The notes under the pieces are model-generated. The model did no database searches and had not been told where the DNA came from. It saw only the letters and a program-made list of their open reading frames with translations. Made by a program: the position numbers and the translations under genes. A stretch of DNA of 64,000 nt from Hofstenia miamia (Eukaryota; Xenacoelomorpha; Acoela), in NCBI GenBank assembly GCA_004352715.1, contig SCFE01000024.1:1180905-1244904 (forward strand), written 5' to 3'. This document shows, in pieces, positions 1 through 10,976 of this stretch (position 1 is the first letter of the stretch; each line of letters begins with the position of its first letter).

Positions 1-108
1 AGAACAGCTTAAATTTTTTAATGATCGTAAACTTAGAAAGAATGAAAACATCCACCTTTTAGTGATCCGGTTTTGGATTGATCAAGATTAAATGTTATTT
101 TTGTGTGA

Positions 109-112
<4 letters not shown>

Positions 113-157
<45 letters not shown>
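113..157. repeat. (TA)n microsatellite
   Basis: Uninterrupted TA dinucleotide run. Similar runs recur through the window and often border gaps or transposon edges. Confidence 0.95.
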
Positions 158-158
<1 letters not shown>

Positions 159-361
159 CAGATATTATTTAATCAAATATAGTTACATAATAAATATATC
201 TTGATTGTACAACTTTGTGATTTTTATTCTGAAGGTGTTAAAAAAAAGTTCAAAAATCGTATATTTAAGCAGAACTCCTTGCATAAGTACAGAAAAAGAA
301 TTTAGAGAATTTCGTAGATAATTATAAATGAAAAACTGCGAGCAGCACTAGGAAAGAGAGC

Positions 362-508
362 TTAAAAAACGAGAACAAACGTTTTAGATAATTTCAGAAG
401 TTCGTTCAACTCTTCCAGTGACAGATCATGATTACCAATGCGGGCGGTATAAACAAATTCCATTGCCAAACGGACTGATTCTATTGAATACTGTGAAACA
501 TCAAAGTT
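362..508 (-). CDS. BTB/POZ-domain gene, putative last exon (second half of BTB fold)
   Basis: Read on the minus strand, a pyrimidine-rich tract ending in TATTTAG (AG at 510-509) precedes 48 codons in phase 0 followed by TAA (364-362). The peptide carries the signature of the C-terminal half of a BTB/POZ domain: DVSQYSIESVR, then MEFVYTARIG, then LEELNELLKLSKTF. BTB domains are protein-protein interaction modules, often dimeric and sometimes cullin-3 adaptors. Its phase fits exon 1311-1460. The usual middle of the BTB fold (the 'ARS..F..ML' region) is not present between the two exons. A small exon may be missed, possibly near 620-680, where a frame with SSFTDSGN is seen, or the fold is shortened. 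A further exon beyond the window edge is also possible. The BTB assignment is by motif recognition only. Confidence 0.55.
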   Translation of the reverse strand, partial: NFDVSQYSIESVRLAMEFVYTARIGNHDLSLEELNELLKLSKTFVLVF

Positions 509-866
509 CTAAATAGAAACATAATTCATTCAATTCAGGTCGACTGGAGTAATATCCAACACTAGGAAAACTAAATTTTACAGCAAGAATAACAACATAA
601 CCGGTTAAAATATTAACAATTAACCCCTTGCAAAAGAATCGATTGCCAGAGTCAGTAAATGAAGACATAAAATCTTTACACCGACAATTTGTTGGCAACA
701 AAATTTAGAAATCTAAGCAAAAAATATTTAAAAAGTAATGTAATTTTTGAATAGTTAATAAATAGCTAATGCACTTAAAAACTTATTGCATTATATTTTC
801 GATTGATATCAACCTTTTAGATAAATTACATAGATATTGAGACTAAAGATATGGTTTGTCAACCCT

Positions 867-1130
867 TGGACCGAAAATAGACCAAATACTACTTGGAAAA
901 TATAATTTATAGTTCAGGATAAACACTTTTCATTANGTTTGTCATAATAACCATTATGTCATTGTACATGTTTTATTCAACATGATACAACCTAAAACGA
1001 ATTCAGAGCAAAATTGTATGATGTGGCAAAAGATATTCAATATTTCAGTCTTATATGTACNTGGACCGAAAATAGACCAAATACTACTTGGAAAATATAA
1101 TTTATAGTTCAGGATAAACACTTTTCATTA
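867..1130. repeat. 69-bp direct repeat flanking two single-N junctions
   Basis: The block 867-935 is repeated at 1062-1130. A lone N follows the first copy (936) and another precedes the second (1061), enclosing about 124 bases of unrelated sequence. This looks like an assembly join. It lies in the intron between exons 362-508 and 1311-1460 of the BTB gene. I see no other gene in 509-1310. Confidence 0.8.
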
Positions 1131-1310
1131 AGTAACTCGCTGTTGTTTAATCATGGAAATTTGGGATTGGATGTTCATGCATAAAAGTCCATGAACCTAG
1201 AAATATATTTTTTCAACAAATATTTGCTACTCAAATTCAAATGCTAAGCTTACGAATTTACTGCTATCAAAATTACAAAAAAATCATTTAAAAAATTGCA
1301 AAAAACTTAC

Positions 1311-1460
1311 AGATTGCTCAACATTAAGCTCTAGAATGGCCTTAACGGCTGGAACAGATCCATCACTGCAAATTAGTTCCACATCACAAAGATGAGCCAT
1401 TTCAGGATCGAGAAATTTCAGGTAGTTGTCCAAGTAATCACAATTAAGACAGTGCGAAAT
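1311..1460 (-). CDS. BTB/POZ-domain gene, internal exon (first half of BTB fold)
   Basis: On the minus strand the acceptor is TTATATTCAG (AG at 1462-1461) and the donor is GTAAGTTTT (GT at 1310-1309). The 150 bases between them form 50 codons, phase 0 at both ends. The peptide contains LDNYLKFLDPEM, then the BTB core LCDVELICSDGS, then VPAVKAIL, matching the N-terminal beta-hairpin and first helix of BTB/POZ domains. Both neighbouring exons (5692-5781 and 362-508) are also phase 0 on the joining side. This is the best-supported exon of the gene. The BTB family is recognised with fair confidence, the specific orthologue is not. The UBZ-like exon upstream makes an SLX4-type protein one possibility. 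Confidence 0.6.
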
Positions 1461-1835
1461 CTGAATATAATTATAAGAAAAGTTTTCACATTTACAAACA
1501 GAAAGTACCATGCTGTTTTTGAAAGGTGACTCTAGAGGGTCGTTCAGGAAGCCAGATTGCTCCTAAAAACATCAATTTATTTATTTTGCGGCATAATGTA
1601 AAGATTGTATGAGCTATTCATACACAGAGATCTAAAATATTAAGATTATTTCGTAGACGAGAAATAGATTATCGATATATTCGAGTTTGAACAATAGATA
1701 ACCACAATAATAATATCTAACATTACTTATGGTGGAAATAATGTAAGCTTGAGCTAAATATACAAAATCTAAAACTACAAAGATACATCGAGTTACAGTC
1801 AAGCAGTTGACTGCAGGAAAGCCCTCCTATTCACT

Positions 1836-4373
1836 CTAAACTGTTTACTCTTATATATGGAAATTGTCAAAGTCTCCTTAGTATGAATCGACGTCTTAGC
1901 CTTCATACCATTTATTCTCACAACAGGATGTGATTGTATGCTTAACTGAAACTTGGTTCGACATTACACTTTACCATAATTTATTTCCTGACAGTCTATT
2001 GCTAGTAGATCCGATAGAAAATCTGCAAAAGAATATGGTTTTGCAGACTCAAATCTTATTTCAGGCTTTACTTATAATGTGTGTATACTTATCTCAAGAA
2101 AACAGTTCTTATCGCCCAAGAAAATTTTATTGCTTCGTCTTCGCCGGTCATTGGTTCATTTGTAGGCAAGTTGTTGTCATCAAAAGGTTAATCAGGTTCA
2201 TTTTCAATGTCCACACTCACTTCGATAAATGGAACTATTGAACAACATTTATCTATGCACCAGTCTCATTCTGCACACGTAAGTACGCCCTAAAAGTGCG
2301 GTACTTTTGGTCCAGTGAGCGAAACACACGCTTCTTTGCAAGTTCAGCCATAATTGGCAATGTTAATTCTCCGCACCGTGCACTTTTGCATCACCCATCT
2401 GAAATGAATCGTCGAATGAAATTAAATGTATTTCCGCTACGTAAAACTGAGACTAATTTATATGAAATATGCTACTTTGGGGATTATTTTGAACTACGTT
2501 GTTATGAAGTTTACGTTAAACTGAGGTTACGTTAAAGTGAGATTCGTATGGGCAGTAAACTACGTTATTGTGAGGTTCACGTTAAGTGAGAGTATGTTAA
2601 ACCAAGACGCGACTGTACTCCACTTCTTGAATGAATTTAATAGGATAAAACTCTTTACCTATCAAATTTTGCATATAATGAAATTTCAATTCGTGTTATA
2701 AGGTACTACGATTATTTGATCCAAAAGCTTTCTCACGCCCATTGTTTTGGAATGATGAGCTTGCACACACAGATACAGAAATCGCTGATATATTCAATCG
2801 ATTTTTCGTTTGTCTTTTGTGATTTATCAGATTACATAATTCATTTGGATACAAATATTCATTTTGATCTTGATGATGTTATTCTGCTGCTTTCAAAATG
2901 TTCTAGTAGCGGATTTGCATATCGAAAATATTTTTAAACATATTATTGAAAATGGTACATACTCATCACGTTGGAAAATTTTTAATAACATACCAATTCA
3001 TAAATCTAAAAATATTCAAAATATTGCTATTTGCCGTCCACTTAGCGATTACCTAAACTATCATTGATTTTTTTAAAAGCTGATATACACAACCCTATAT
3101 CCTACATCATGCTATTGTTAAGTACCTACTAATATGGTTTTGTAAAAAGACGTTCTACTATTATAAAACAACTAATTCTATTACAAGAATATTATAACAA
3201 CTTTGAAATAGATCAATCTAAGTGAAATCCTTTTTACTGACTTCTGTAACGCATTTGATAAAGTAAATCATGACATTCTTTATCGAAATTGAAATCTATT
3301 GGAATTTACAAAATGGTTATTGACAGGTTAAGTAAAGTCAACTTTTGAGATCATCAAGTATCCGTTTTAGATCCACTACTACATATTTCTTCTATTGATA
3401 AATGAGTTAACTGAGATATGGAAAAATACTTCACCCCTCCTATTCGCAGATGAAGTCAAAATGTGTTCTCAATCCTTATATTTAAATATTGACTTTAAGC
3501 TAGTTACAACCTGGTGTTTAGAAAATCATATGACATTTAATTACCCAAAACTTCAGTCTTTTACAATTTCAAGGTACTGGTCTGAATAATCTCTGGAACA
3601 TGATTGTGATCATAGTATAGATTGATCTAAAACTGTAAAAGATTTTGTAATAAATTCAAACTTTAAGTTGCATACGCATGAAAATACATTAGTAAAATTA
3701 AATTCATGCGACTTTACTTTTGTAAAACTTCGAAGAACAATTCATTTCAATTCTCCCGCTAAGGATAAGCTCTCTTTACACAAAACTATCATTCTATCAA
3801 AAAAATAGGTATATGGTTGACTTTCGCTTATGGTTTGCTAATTTCACAGACTTGAAACATTTCAGCAGCGTTGCACTAAATGGAGTGTGTCTGATAAAGA
3901 CTAGTACGATGACTATCATCACTTCATTTACTTAACATCTCACTTTATCTCCAAGTACCCGACCTTCTCCTATTTAATAAAATTTTAAATTATTGTTATG
4001 ACATTGATACCTCAAGTTTAATTATCCACTAATTACCAACTCGTGAGAACATAAGTTCAGTTAAAAACATATTTTAAATCTCCTTTGTTCAAAAGATAAA
4101 TCCAATTATTATTTTTATAGAATAGTTTCCGTTGCAAACTACATTCAATCCAAGACTACAATTTGTCTATAGTTGAATATAAATTTAAAGAATATGCCAG
4201 GCAGTTCTTTAAATGTTCTTACGAAACAGTAATAAAATGTTCACACTTTGTAGTTTGTCTTTGCTCTATTTGGAGTAAAAATTTTATTTATTTAAATATT
4301 TTATTCCTCTAATACTTGTAAATGCCTTTTTTGGCGAATAAATATATTAATTATTATTATTATTATTATTTAT
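1836..4373 (+). pseudogene. Decayed LINE (CR1/Jockey-type) ORF2 relic
   Basis: Broken frames on the plus strand follow the order of a non-LTR retrotransposon pol. Endonuclease start is at about 1840-2000 (NCQSLLSMNRRL, then VCLTETWFD). The middle part is at 2640-2940. Reverse transcriptase remnants are at about 2900-3600: a degraded 'YRPLS', TDFCNAFDKVNHDIL (motif A), and FADEVKM in place of FADDVK (motif C). It ends in a (TTA)n tail at about 4349-4373. Many stops and shifts; not functional. The stretch 2280-2620, between endonuclease and linker, does not look like LINE and holds repeated ACGTTAA-type words, so it may be an insertion. Confidence 0.7.
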
Positions 4374-5691
4374 AATTGTCACGTCAAAATATACATGCAA
4401 TAACAACATTGTTTATGTTAAACTTTACCAAACAGAAAATAAATATTTTCTCTTAGAGAATAAAAACAATTGAAACTGACCCCTATTTATTGGGATAGAT
4501 TCATGTGGTAATCGAACTCGACTCGAGGCCCAAAGACCCAACTCGAAACCAAGTCGATACTAGCTTGAATGCATCTATTTTTCATTAAATTTTCACTATG
4601 TATCTCGAACTGTAAGCCATCATGATTGGTTTCTTCCATTTAGTTTAACCTATTATGTTATATTTCTGGAGCACATTTATACAGGATAGCACAGTTATAT
4701 ATAGCTTCCCAACAAGAAAGATAAGTTTAAATATAATGGTAGCTCGATTCGAACCGAACCTAAAAAAGTTAAATCGCAGAGGCCTACCTTAACTGTTATA
4801 ACTTTTATTTTACTACATTGAATAGTACCTCATTCATAATGAATAGTTTCATAGACAGCAAAAAAGTCTTAATTATTCGGTTAGTAACAGAAACATTGGC
4901 CTATAGTTGTTTCATCTTTGTAATGATATGTTTGCACTTATTTTTTGTTTGTAATTTAGACATTGCAGCCAGTCACATTCTAATTGTACTACCCATTTCC
5001 AAGGTAAAATGCTTTATACAAACAGGATTGAAGAGAAAGCAAACAATAACTACATCATACATTATTACCCAAATGCGGTAAGATTTGCACATCGGAAAAT
5101 TCCCATACTATGATTTTTTAATCGAATTTCCGATGAATTTTTTCCAGAAATATCAAAAACTAAACAACAGTTTCTCGAATGTTCAATTTTCAATAAATTG
5201 ATTATCACCGTGTTCATACGTGCATAGTTTGAACAAAGATGATAACCATCTTCAGTTATTAACTGTGTTTGATATTTTTAAAAATGAATAGGTGAGTAAT
5301 CCTAACTTAAGTATAAAAAATTTGTATTTTCCAAAAGTACTCCATATTTAATTCAAGAGCACAACAAAGGTTGGTGTGAATTTTAGATGCATTCAAAAAC
5401 TAATTGATCTTTCAAAGACAATACTTTCAGAAAATAAAATAATATTTGCTTTCTAGATTTGCTTTCGCAAACAAATCAATCAAATTATTATTCTAATATC
5501 AAAATAAAATTGAATCAATAGTGCATATTAACATATCATGGGTTTTACCTGCCTCGAACAATTAATATTCACAAAAAATAGCTAGCCTCTATTTGTCTCT
5601 TAAAGACGTAGAATTTTTAAATTGGCTTGAGGTCGCCCTGATTCAACATATTTATAATGGATCAATAAATGCATTGATTGTAACCACTTAC
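4374..5691. other. Intronic/intergenic AT-rich sequence, no gene seen
   Basis: No frame here resembles a known protein. A small GC-richer patch at about 4505-4560 and another at 4740-4790 carry 'tcgaactcga' and 'cgaaccgaacc' words like those in a dispersed repeat at 11690-11765 and 54160-54250. The stretch lies inside an intron of the minus-strand BTB gene. Confidence 0.6.
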
Positions 5692-5781
5692 ATTAACAGG
5701 AGTAGAGGGAGCAGAGGGACCGGTGGCAGCCACAAGACTATCATTCGATTTGGATTTTATGGTGGACTGTTCCCACAAACT
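5692..5781 (-). CDS. BTB/POZ-domain gene, internal exon (Ser/Thr/Pro-rich linker)
   Basis: On the minus strand the acceptor is CTTGCTTTTAG (AG at 5783-5782) and the donor is GTAAGTGG (GT at 5691-5690). The 90 bases are 30 codons in phase 0-0. They begin SLWEQSTIKSKSND and end in the Ala/Ser/Pro-rich ATGPSAPSTPVN. There is no recognisable domain; it looks like a disordered linker. The phase agrees with the exon upstream (8014-8155 ends phase 0) and downstream (1311-1460 starts phase 0). It is recognised from splice signals plus the higher GC of coding sequence against AT-rich surroundings. Confidence 0.5.
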
Positions 5782-5987
5782 CTAAAAGCAAGATATGAAA
5801 TAAATGCGCATAAATTAATTCACTAAATTAAGTTTGGAAATTTCTCGATATTAATTTAACATAAGCCATTGTTTGCACTATAATTGAAATATGAAGTACA
5901 GTAGTTGAATTTGCACCAGAGCCTGCAAGATGCTAAATACATGATGATCTGGATAGCGAAATGGTTAGGTTTTCAATACCATGACTA

Positions 5988-6184
5988 CAGTATTTCCCAC
6001 CCAAATATCCGATATGTGCACTCAATTATCCGAATGGTGCGGTCGAATATCCGATCAGTTCAAACAAAAATCCAAAGTATGCACACAATTATCCGAATTG
6101 TGCATATATTATCCAATGAGTGCACACAAATATCCGAATTATGCATACAAAAATCCGTATAGATTTATTAACTGTAGATTTTCA
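5988..6184 (+). repeat. Left terminal inverted repeat, 197 bp, eight ~21-bp subunits
   Basis: After the terminal CAGTATTTCCCACCC the repeat resolves into about eight tandem units of 20-22 bases with the core ATCCGA followed by TGCACACA-like sequence. The 21-bp period equals two DNA helical turns, so the cores would lie on one face of the helix. Probable multiple transposase-binding sites (inference). Confidence 0.92.
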
Positions 6185-6228
6185 TAATAATCTTGCAATA
6201 CCATTTCAAATCTCATCTACATAGAATC

Positions 6229-7278
6229 ATGGAATTTGCAGAAATGCCTCATCACCGTCATGGTGGTGTAACAATGCCAAACAATATACGCCAAGCAATT
6301 ATAAGAGTAGCTAATAATGGTGAAGACTTTTATGCAACGGCAAGAGCTCATGGTATTAAACGAGACACAGCTTACAGAATTGTTAAAAAGAATAGTACTG
6401 TAGCGAAACAACGAGGAGGAGCTAAAAGGCAAAAAGTAAATCAGCGTATAATTGAACGTCTTGTATATCACGTAGAAAGGATGCCTGATGCTACTTTACA
6501 TCAACTGCGAAATAAACTGATAGAAGAAGGAATGACAAATCTTTCAACATCGACAATTTCTAGAGTACTCGATGGTCAAATTATTACTATGAAGAAGTTA
6601 GAATTAGTGCCTGAAGCTAGAAATAGCGAGGCTAACAAAATACGTGGACAAGAGTTTTCACAATGGATGCAACAACATGCTGGTGAGTACAGAATAATAT
6701 GGATTGATGAAACTGGCTATAATTTGTATACATCAAGGAAAGTAGGAAGAGCAAGAAAAGGAATCAGAGCTAAAAAGACGGTGGCAAATCAAAGAGGTCG
6801 ACACATTACGTGTATCACAGCTGTTTCTAATATAGTGGGATTGGTTCATTTTCAGTGCATTATCGGAGGTTGTAAGAAAGAAAACTTCCAAGAATTCATT
6901 GAAGCATTGAAGGTTGAATTGAATAATCAAGATAATGGCCTACCATTTTGCTTAATATTTGATAATGCTCCCTGTCATTCTGAAGCGGAACTCAGTGCCC
7001 AACCCTTATTTTTAAAGCGGCTGCCACCTTATTCTTGCGAGTTAAACCCAATTGAATATTGTTTCAATACTTTCAAGGCGCATTTGAAGGAATTGCTGAG
7101 AAATCATGGACAAATTATTCAAAATGCTGAAGAAACAATTCAAGCAGCAAGAACACGAATTTTACTAGGAATGTGTCCTGATGCAATACGGTCAATAACT
7201 CCGGCAACAGTAGCCAACAGCTACATACATGTAATAACTCAGGTGGTACCTCGAGCAAACAATTTAGTGGACTTGTAA
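6229..7278 (+). CDS. Tc1/mariner/IS630-like DDE transposase, intact
   Basis: 349 codons from the first ATG (6229). The open frame extends upstream only through non-ATG codons; other in-frame ATGs at 6244 and 6274 are possible starts. Visible parts in order: N-terminal helix-turn-helix (NIRQAII through TARAHGIKRDTAYRIV), a basic linker with QRGGAKR, a second HTH-like segment (TLHQLRNKL, STSTISRVL), then a DDE catalytic domain. The first Asp is in IWIDETGYNLY (D160), the second in LIFDNAPCH (D245), and the Glu in LNPIEYCF (E276). Only 30 residues separate D245 and E276; 34 is typical of Tc1. The enzyme would excise and reinsert the element at TA sites. There are no stops or frameshifts. Confidence 0.93.
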   Translation: MEFAEMPHHRHGGVTMPNNIRQAIIRVANNGEDFYATARAHGIKRDTAYRIVKKNSTVAKQRGGAKRQKVNQRIIERLVYHVERMPDATLHQLRNKLIEEGMTNLSTSTISRVLDGQIITMKKLELVPEARNSEANKIRGQEFSQWMQQHAGEYRIIWIDETGYNLYTSRKVGRARKGIRAKKTVANQRGRHITCITAVSNIVGLVHFQCIIGGCKKENFQEFIEALKVELNNQDNGLPFCLIFDNAPCHSEAELSAQPLFLKRLPPYSCELNPIEYCFNTFKAHLKELLRNHGQIIQNAEETIQAARTRILLGMCPDAIRSITPATVANSYIHVITQVVPRANNLVDL

Positions 7279-7490
7279 ATTTCGGCATTATTTTTTGGCT
7301 TATTAACTTTATGTTGTTAACAGTTGTGAAAATATGATGTTCAATGAATTACTGTACTTTTATAAGATAAAAATTGAAAATAAATCAGAAAGACTTATTA
7401 CAAAAGTATTTCTTTAATTGACGTTAAGTTTTAAAGTACATTTAAATTCATTTTTACAATTCAGAATATTAAATGAATCCTTTATTTCTG

Positions 7491-7687
7491 TGAAAATCTA
7501 CAGTTAATAAATCTATACGGATTTTTGTATGCATAATTCGGATATTTGTGTGCACTTATTCGATAATATATGCACAATTCGGATAATTGTGTGCATACTT
7601 TGGATTTTTGTTTGATCTGATCGGATATTCGACCGCACCAATCGGATAATTGAGTGCACATATCGGATATTTGGGTGGGAAATACTG
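7491..7687 (-). repeat. Right terminal inverted repeat, 197 bp
   Basis: Reverse complement of 5988-6184 with about four mismatches. It carries the same array of ATCCGA-core 21-bp units and ends ...GGGAAATACTG next to the TA duplication. Confidence 0.92.
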
Positions 7688-8013
7688 TAATAAGACAGCA
7701 GATCTTGTTGCGACGGCAGAAAAGAATTAAAATGCTAAGCCGCCTCAAATCAATACACAAATAAAAATGAATCGCTTTAGTTTTTCAATGCGTTTTATAA
7801 TACAGTAACTCTAAATTTCAAGACACTAAAAACAACGTAACAACGTGTAAACATTGCTTTTTAAGACTTCACAGAGTGGAATTATATAAGAATTACCTAT
7901 AAAAATTGAATATTTCTTGGATATTTCACATTTCAATATCACTTTCATTCCTGATTTACCAAAATGTGCCAAAATTGTTTAGTATTTCTATGCAGTATTT
8001 TGAAAATGCATAC

Positions 8014-8155
8014 CGTTATACTAACGTTAGACCCATATTCTCCGGTAATTACATTAGATGAATGACTTGAAATTGGCATATTAAATTCAAAGTGATCTCG
8101 AAGTTCACTGATAATACTTTCGCGAATTTTTTGATGCCCTGTTACTTTCTTTGGC
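8014..8155 (-). CDS. BTB/POZ-domain gene, internal exon (basic/helical segment)
   Basis: On the minus strand the acceptor is ACTAATTTTAG (AG at 8157-8156) and the donor GTATGC (GT at 8013-8012). The exon is 142 bases: one base completing a codon, then 47 codons, ending phase 0. The peptide reads PKKVTGHQKIRESII, then SELRDHFEFNMP, then a Ser/Gly-rich end. The basic PKK start extends the basic region of the preceding exon 10977-11045 (ends AAAAAGCGACA), giving a likely nuclear-localisation stretch across the junction. No named domain recognised. Entry phase matches exon 10977-11045, exit phase matches 5692-5781. Confidence 0.5.
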
Positions 8156-8509
8156 CTAAAATTAGTATCACAAAAAGTTATTGACTTCTATTTCTTCTAA
8201 ACAGACAATAAAAGATATAGACCTAAACTTATGGGATGATTCAACATAAATATGGTATATAATAGAAATACAGGCTATTTAAAAATGTATACTTGATTTA
8301 TTATATTAGCGCTATCAACTGAAATTAAATAATTATATTTAAGTAATGTCTAAAAGATTGATAAAACAGACAATCAAAACAATAAGAGCTGTTTTAGCAA
8401 ATATAGAGAATCAATCTAGAAGTATTCAAAACCAAAACAGGATTATCCATAAAACCCACTTATTAAAAGCTTTTTAAAAATCCAAAAATAAAAATCTGTT
8501 GAATGATTT

Positions 8510-9130
8510 TCCATGCAATTTTTCACTAGGCCCTCATTGAAATAATCGAGCACATGAAGATGTTCTTGCCTTTAGATGCGAGTTGATATGATACAGGATC
8601 TGTACCAATAGGACAGCATCGATAATTGATTAACAAATGCAGGTTAAGGCCTGTTTCGTCCCACAACAAAAAATTATTGGCAGCAAAGTAGTGCGGTCTT
8701 TCCGATTTTCTGTAGTTAAAACTCCTTTAGCCTTTTTCCTCATACGCTTACGTGTACGTAATAAATTAGCTATTATTTTTCTCTGCTCATTTGAGAAAAT
8801 GCAATTTTTTATTCATCTTCCCCTTGCACACCCTTTCTACTAAAGCATTGCGTTCCCCCATATTAATCAAATTTTCAATATCCAACTCATCTTTGTTTAA
8901 TGCTTTCGGAAACGGTGTTGTGTATAGGTCACGAAAGCTAGAATTATCCATTTCCTAATACACTTATTAATGGAAATTCTGCACAATTTGGTCATTTCCA
9001 ATATTTCGCGGGCTGTTTTAATTGGGTACAGGCACTTAATCAAACTAAATTTTTCTTCCTTTATGAATGTTCTTTTCTTTCTTTTAGGCTGTCCAGAAGT
9101 GCCTTGTCAATGGTAAAAGGCAAAAATTTT
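8510..9130 (-). pseudogene. Second Tc1/IS630-like transposase relic (minus strand)
   Basis: Reading the minus strand from about 9115 downward, broken frames give a helix-turn-helix-like segment (FSLIKCLYPIKTAREILEM, then SINKCIRKW), a basic segment (LLRTRKRMRKKAKGV), and then LLWDETGLNLHL at about 8663-8628. That is the first catalytic Asp block of IS630/Tc1 transposases, followed by LASKGKNIFMCSIIS. Stops and shifts interrupt it and the second half of the DDE domain is absent or unreadable. It is a different lineage from the intact element at 5988-7687, judged from the sequence around the DETG motif. It is an old insertion in the same intron region of the BTB gene. Confidence 0.6.
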
Positions 9131-9579
9131 AAATATGAGGGGCGGCTGATACGTTTTGTCAATAAGAAAGATGTGTGCCTGGCATTCACTCCATTAAGTT
9201 CCATTCATTTTCTAAGTGCTTTGGCTAAATATTTAAGTCAATGTTAACACAAAATTTCAAAACTGGTTAGTTGGACCAAGCATAAATGAAGAAAATCTTT
9301 TCATGGTTTAAACACTTTTCATTTTATGATGGTCGTTTAATATTCAACAAAGTCATGGCATTCTTAAACAACTATTTGGGTGCTAGTATATTGTTGTTGA
9401 CTCTTGAATGGAGCGAAAATAAGTCAATTGCTGGTGTACGTGGGTCCATTAGTCCATCGATGTTCTAATTCACAATTTTTTAGATCTAGGTGTTATGTAA
9501 ATAACTGTCAAAGGCCGCTCCAAGAAAGAAAATTCGAGCTAAAAGTTGTCCCTACATAATATAAAAATTTTTGAATTTT
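9131..9579. other. No gene seen
   Basis: AT-rich sequence between the transposase relic and the duplicated block. No recognisable protein or RNA. Confidence 0.5.
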
Positions 9580-10976
9580 CATTATATTTGAGGTTAATGT
9601 TGTTTTTACCTAGTGATAACTGCTTAATCCAGACATGTCAGCTCAAGGAACAGAGTGCAATTCTCATTCGCTTGGTATCTAAATGCCATTCCTGCTCCTT
9701 GTTTTTATTCTTTATAACCTCCTCGCTGGACGATTCTGACAAAGTAAAAAATTTAACTCCAAATAACTATCATCCGCTAAATTAGACTTTCCAGAGAATT
9801 TCCCATGATACAGGTATTGCAAAAGCACGTGCAATTGGGATTGTAAAAAATCGGCTCGATCACAGCAATAAATTTTTCGCTATATGTGACAAATCACACC
9901 ATCCAGTATTTCATCATTGAAAACAAACCTTCAAAAACAAAAGGATATTGGCAAACATACCGATGAAATAATGCAGAAGACAGAGAAGACTGGCATTATC
10001 AAACCACCCAACGATCTGCAACATTGCAACATGCCATTGAGATTTCAGATTTGATTATCCATCAGAAAACAATATTATAACAATTTTTGCAGCTGTTTCA
10101 ATGCATACTGAATAAGCGGAATCAGAGATGGACAACTAGACCCAATAATGTTCTTAGGGGAATGGAACTTGCTCTCATTATATTAGAAAATGGAAACTTG
10201 TTACAACATTATGCAAGCCGCAAACTACGTACGATGAGTGACTTTAAAAATTGCTTAGTATATATAAAAAAACTTACNCATTATATTTGAGGTTAATGTT
10301 GTTTTTACCTAGTGATAACTGCTTAATCCAGACATGTCAGCTCAAGGAACAGAGTGCAATTCTCATTCGCTTGGTATCTAAATGCCATTCCTGCTCCTTG
10401 TTTTTATTCTTTATAACCTCCTCGCTGGACGATTCTGACAAAGTAAAAAATTTAACTCCAAATAACTATCATCCGCTAAATTAGACTTTCCAGAGAATTT
10501 CCCATGATACAGGTATTGCAAAAGCACGTGCAATTGGGATTGTAAAAAATCGGCTCGATCACAGCAATAAATTTTTCGCTATATGTGACAAATCACACCA
10601 TCCAGTATTTCATCATTGAAAACAAACCTTCAAAAACAAAAGGATATTGGCAAACATACCGATGAAATAATGCAGAAGACAGAGAAGACTGGCATTATCA
10701 AACCACCCAACGATCTGCAACATTGCAACATGCCATTGAGATTTCAGATTTGATTATCCATCAGAAAACAATATTATAACAATTTTTGCAGCTGTTTCAA
10801 TGCATACTGAATAAGCGGAATCAGAGATGGACAACTAGACCCAATAATGTTCTTAGGGGAATGGAACTTGCTCTCATTATATTAGAAAATGGAAACTTGT
10901 TACAACATTATGCAAGCCGCAAACTACGTACGATGAGTGACTTTAAAAATTGCTTAGTATATATAAAAAAACTTAC
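9580..10976. repeat. 698-bp near-identical direct duplication across a single N
   Basis: 9580-10277 is repeated as 10279-10976, separated by one N (10278). The copies look base-for-base identical. The right end of each copy (…AAACTTAC) is the complement of the GTAAGT donor of the BTB-gene exon 10977-11045. Only the second copy is followed by the exon. The single N at the join suggests an unmerged assembly overlap rather than a biological duplication. No protein was recognised in the repeated block. Confidence 0.85.

Larger units (their letters stand above)
5988..7687 (+). mobile_element. Complete Tc1/mariner/IS630-superfamily DNA transposon with long subrepeat-bearing TIRs
   Basis: A 1700-bp element bounded by TA dinucleotides (5986-5987 and 7688-7689), the target duplication typical of the superfamily. 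It starts CAGTATTTCCC and ends with its exact reverse complement. Terminal inverted repeats of 197 bp differ at only about four positions, and the transposase frame between them is unbroken. The element is therefore young and possibly still autonomous. It sits in an intron of the minus-strand BTB gene, between exons 8014-8155 and 5692-5781. Confidence 0.93.

Noticed and set aside
5988-6184. 21-bp repeat array as a CRISPR array
   Set aside because: No unique spacers between units. The array is mirrored at the other end of a transposon and the genome is eukaryotic.
6193-6228. Transposase start at 6193
   Set aside because: Also TTG. The first in-frame ATG is 6229, just inside the left TIR end.
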